Shown: one piece after another, positions 63,923 through 64,000 of the stretch
Numbering within the stretch: the first letter of the stretch is position 1
How the letters are laid out: every line of letters starts with the position of its first letter
NCBI GenBank assembly: GCA_963932145.1
Contig: OZ010595.1
Span: forward strand, 92,898,617-92,962,616
Length of the DNA stretch: 64,000 bases
Direction of reading: 5' to 3'
Source of the DNA: Acanthosepion lycidas
Taxonomy: Eukaryota; Mollusca; Cephalopoda; Sepiida; Sepiidae
Translations under genes and position numbers: made by a program
The notes under the pieces: generated by a model
What the model was told of the DNA's origin: nothing
The model's input: only the letters and a program-made list of their open reading frames with translations
Databases searched by the model: none

Positions 63923-64000
63923 AGCCCTAATTATCATATAAAAACTAATGGAAGTTCATGATACTTATAAGAGATCAACTCAGTTTCATGATTTCTTTTT

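Overview
The window looks like non-coding, repeat-saturated DNA from a large animal genome. It is AT-rich, holds more than twenty (TA)n tracts, and no open frame is longer than about 190 codons; the longest frames are low-complexity. Nearly every recognisable protein trace belongs to a decayed transposable element. The mix of several mollusc-type LINE families, tRNA-derived SINEs, Penelope-like, mariner and Tc1 remnants and very many (TA)n tracts suggests a cephalopod mollusc, probably an octopod. That assignment is inference from remembered repeat content. There is no rRNA gene, credible tRNA gene, CRISPR array or bacterial-type operon.

Layout. 1-8.4 kb: two palindromic mariner MITEs, a purine tract, LINE 3' ends, and a fold-back element (6.15-6.57 kb) carrying a hammerhead-ribozyme motif in each arm. 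8.4-16 kb: LINE-A reverse-transcriptase fragments, an LTR-like insertion, paired SINEs, a 0.57 kb polypyrimidine tract and a Penelope-like element with RT tail and GIY-YIG endonuclease. 16-25 kb: SINE 'S1' copies, several in head-to-head form, a LINE with a zinc-finger tail, and a TA-flanked repeat with a hammerhead. 25-35 kb: more LINE ends, a second hammerhead repeat, a tandem array of S1-like tails and a 595-bp S1 fold-back with target-site duplications. 35-45 kb: two Tc1-like remnants, a hAT end, one mariner fragment, and a complete but dead mariner with an S1 fold-back inserted inside it. 45-64 kb: SINEs, a second piece of the same dead mariner, two copies of another mariner-like element, a third MITE, long (TA)n tracts, the only stretch that looks like host gene exons (52.3-55.1 kb), LINE fragments and an LTR-like repeat.

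How the parts relate. The family labels are local: LINE-A (RTE-like RT), LINE-B and LINE-C (CR1/Jockey-like C-termini), LINE-Z (RT plus C2H2 tail), S1-S6 (SINE-like repeats), X2-X4 (unclassified repeats). The most interesting pattern is the recurrence of hammerhead-type cores in short fold-back or TA-flanked repeats, together with S1 fold-backs that each entered as one unit (three have their own 10-12 bp target-site duplications). A Penelope-like element, a class known to carry hammerhead motifs and to make odd inverted or tandem terminal copies, lies in the same window. A link between them is a hypothesis, not something shown here.
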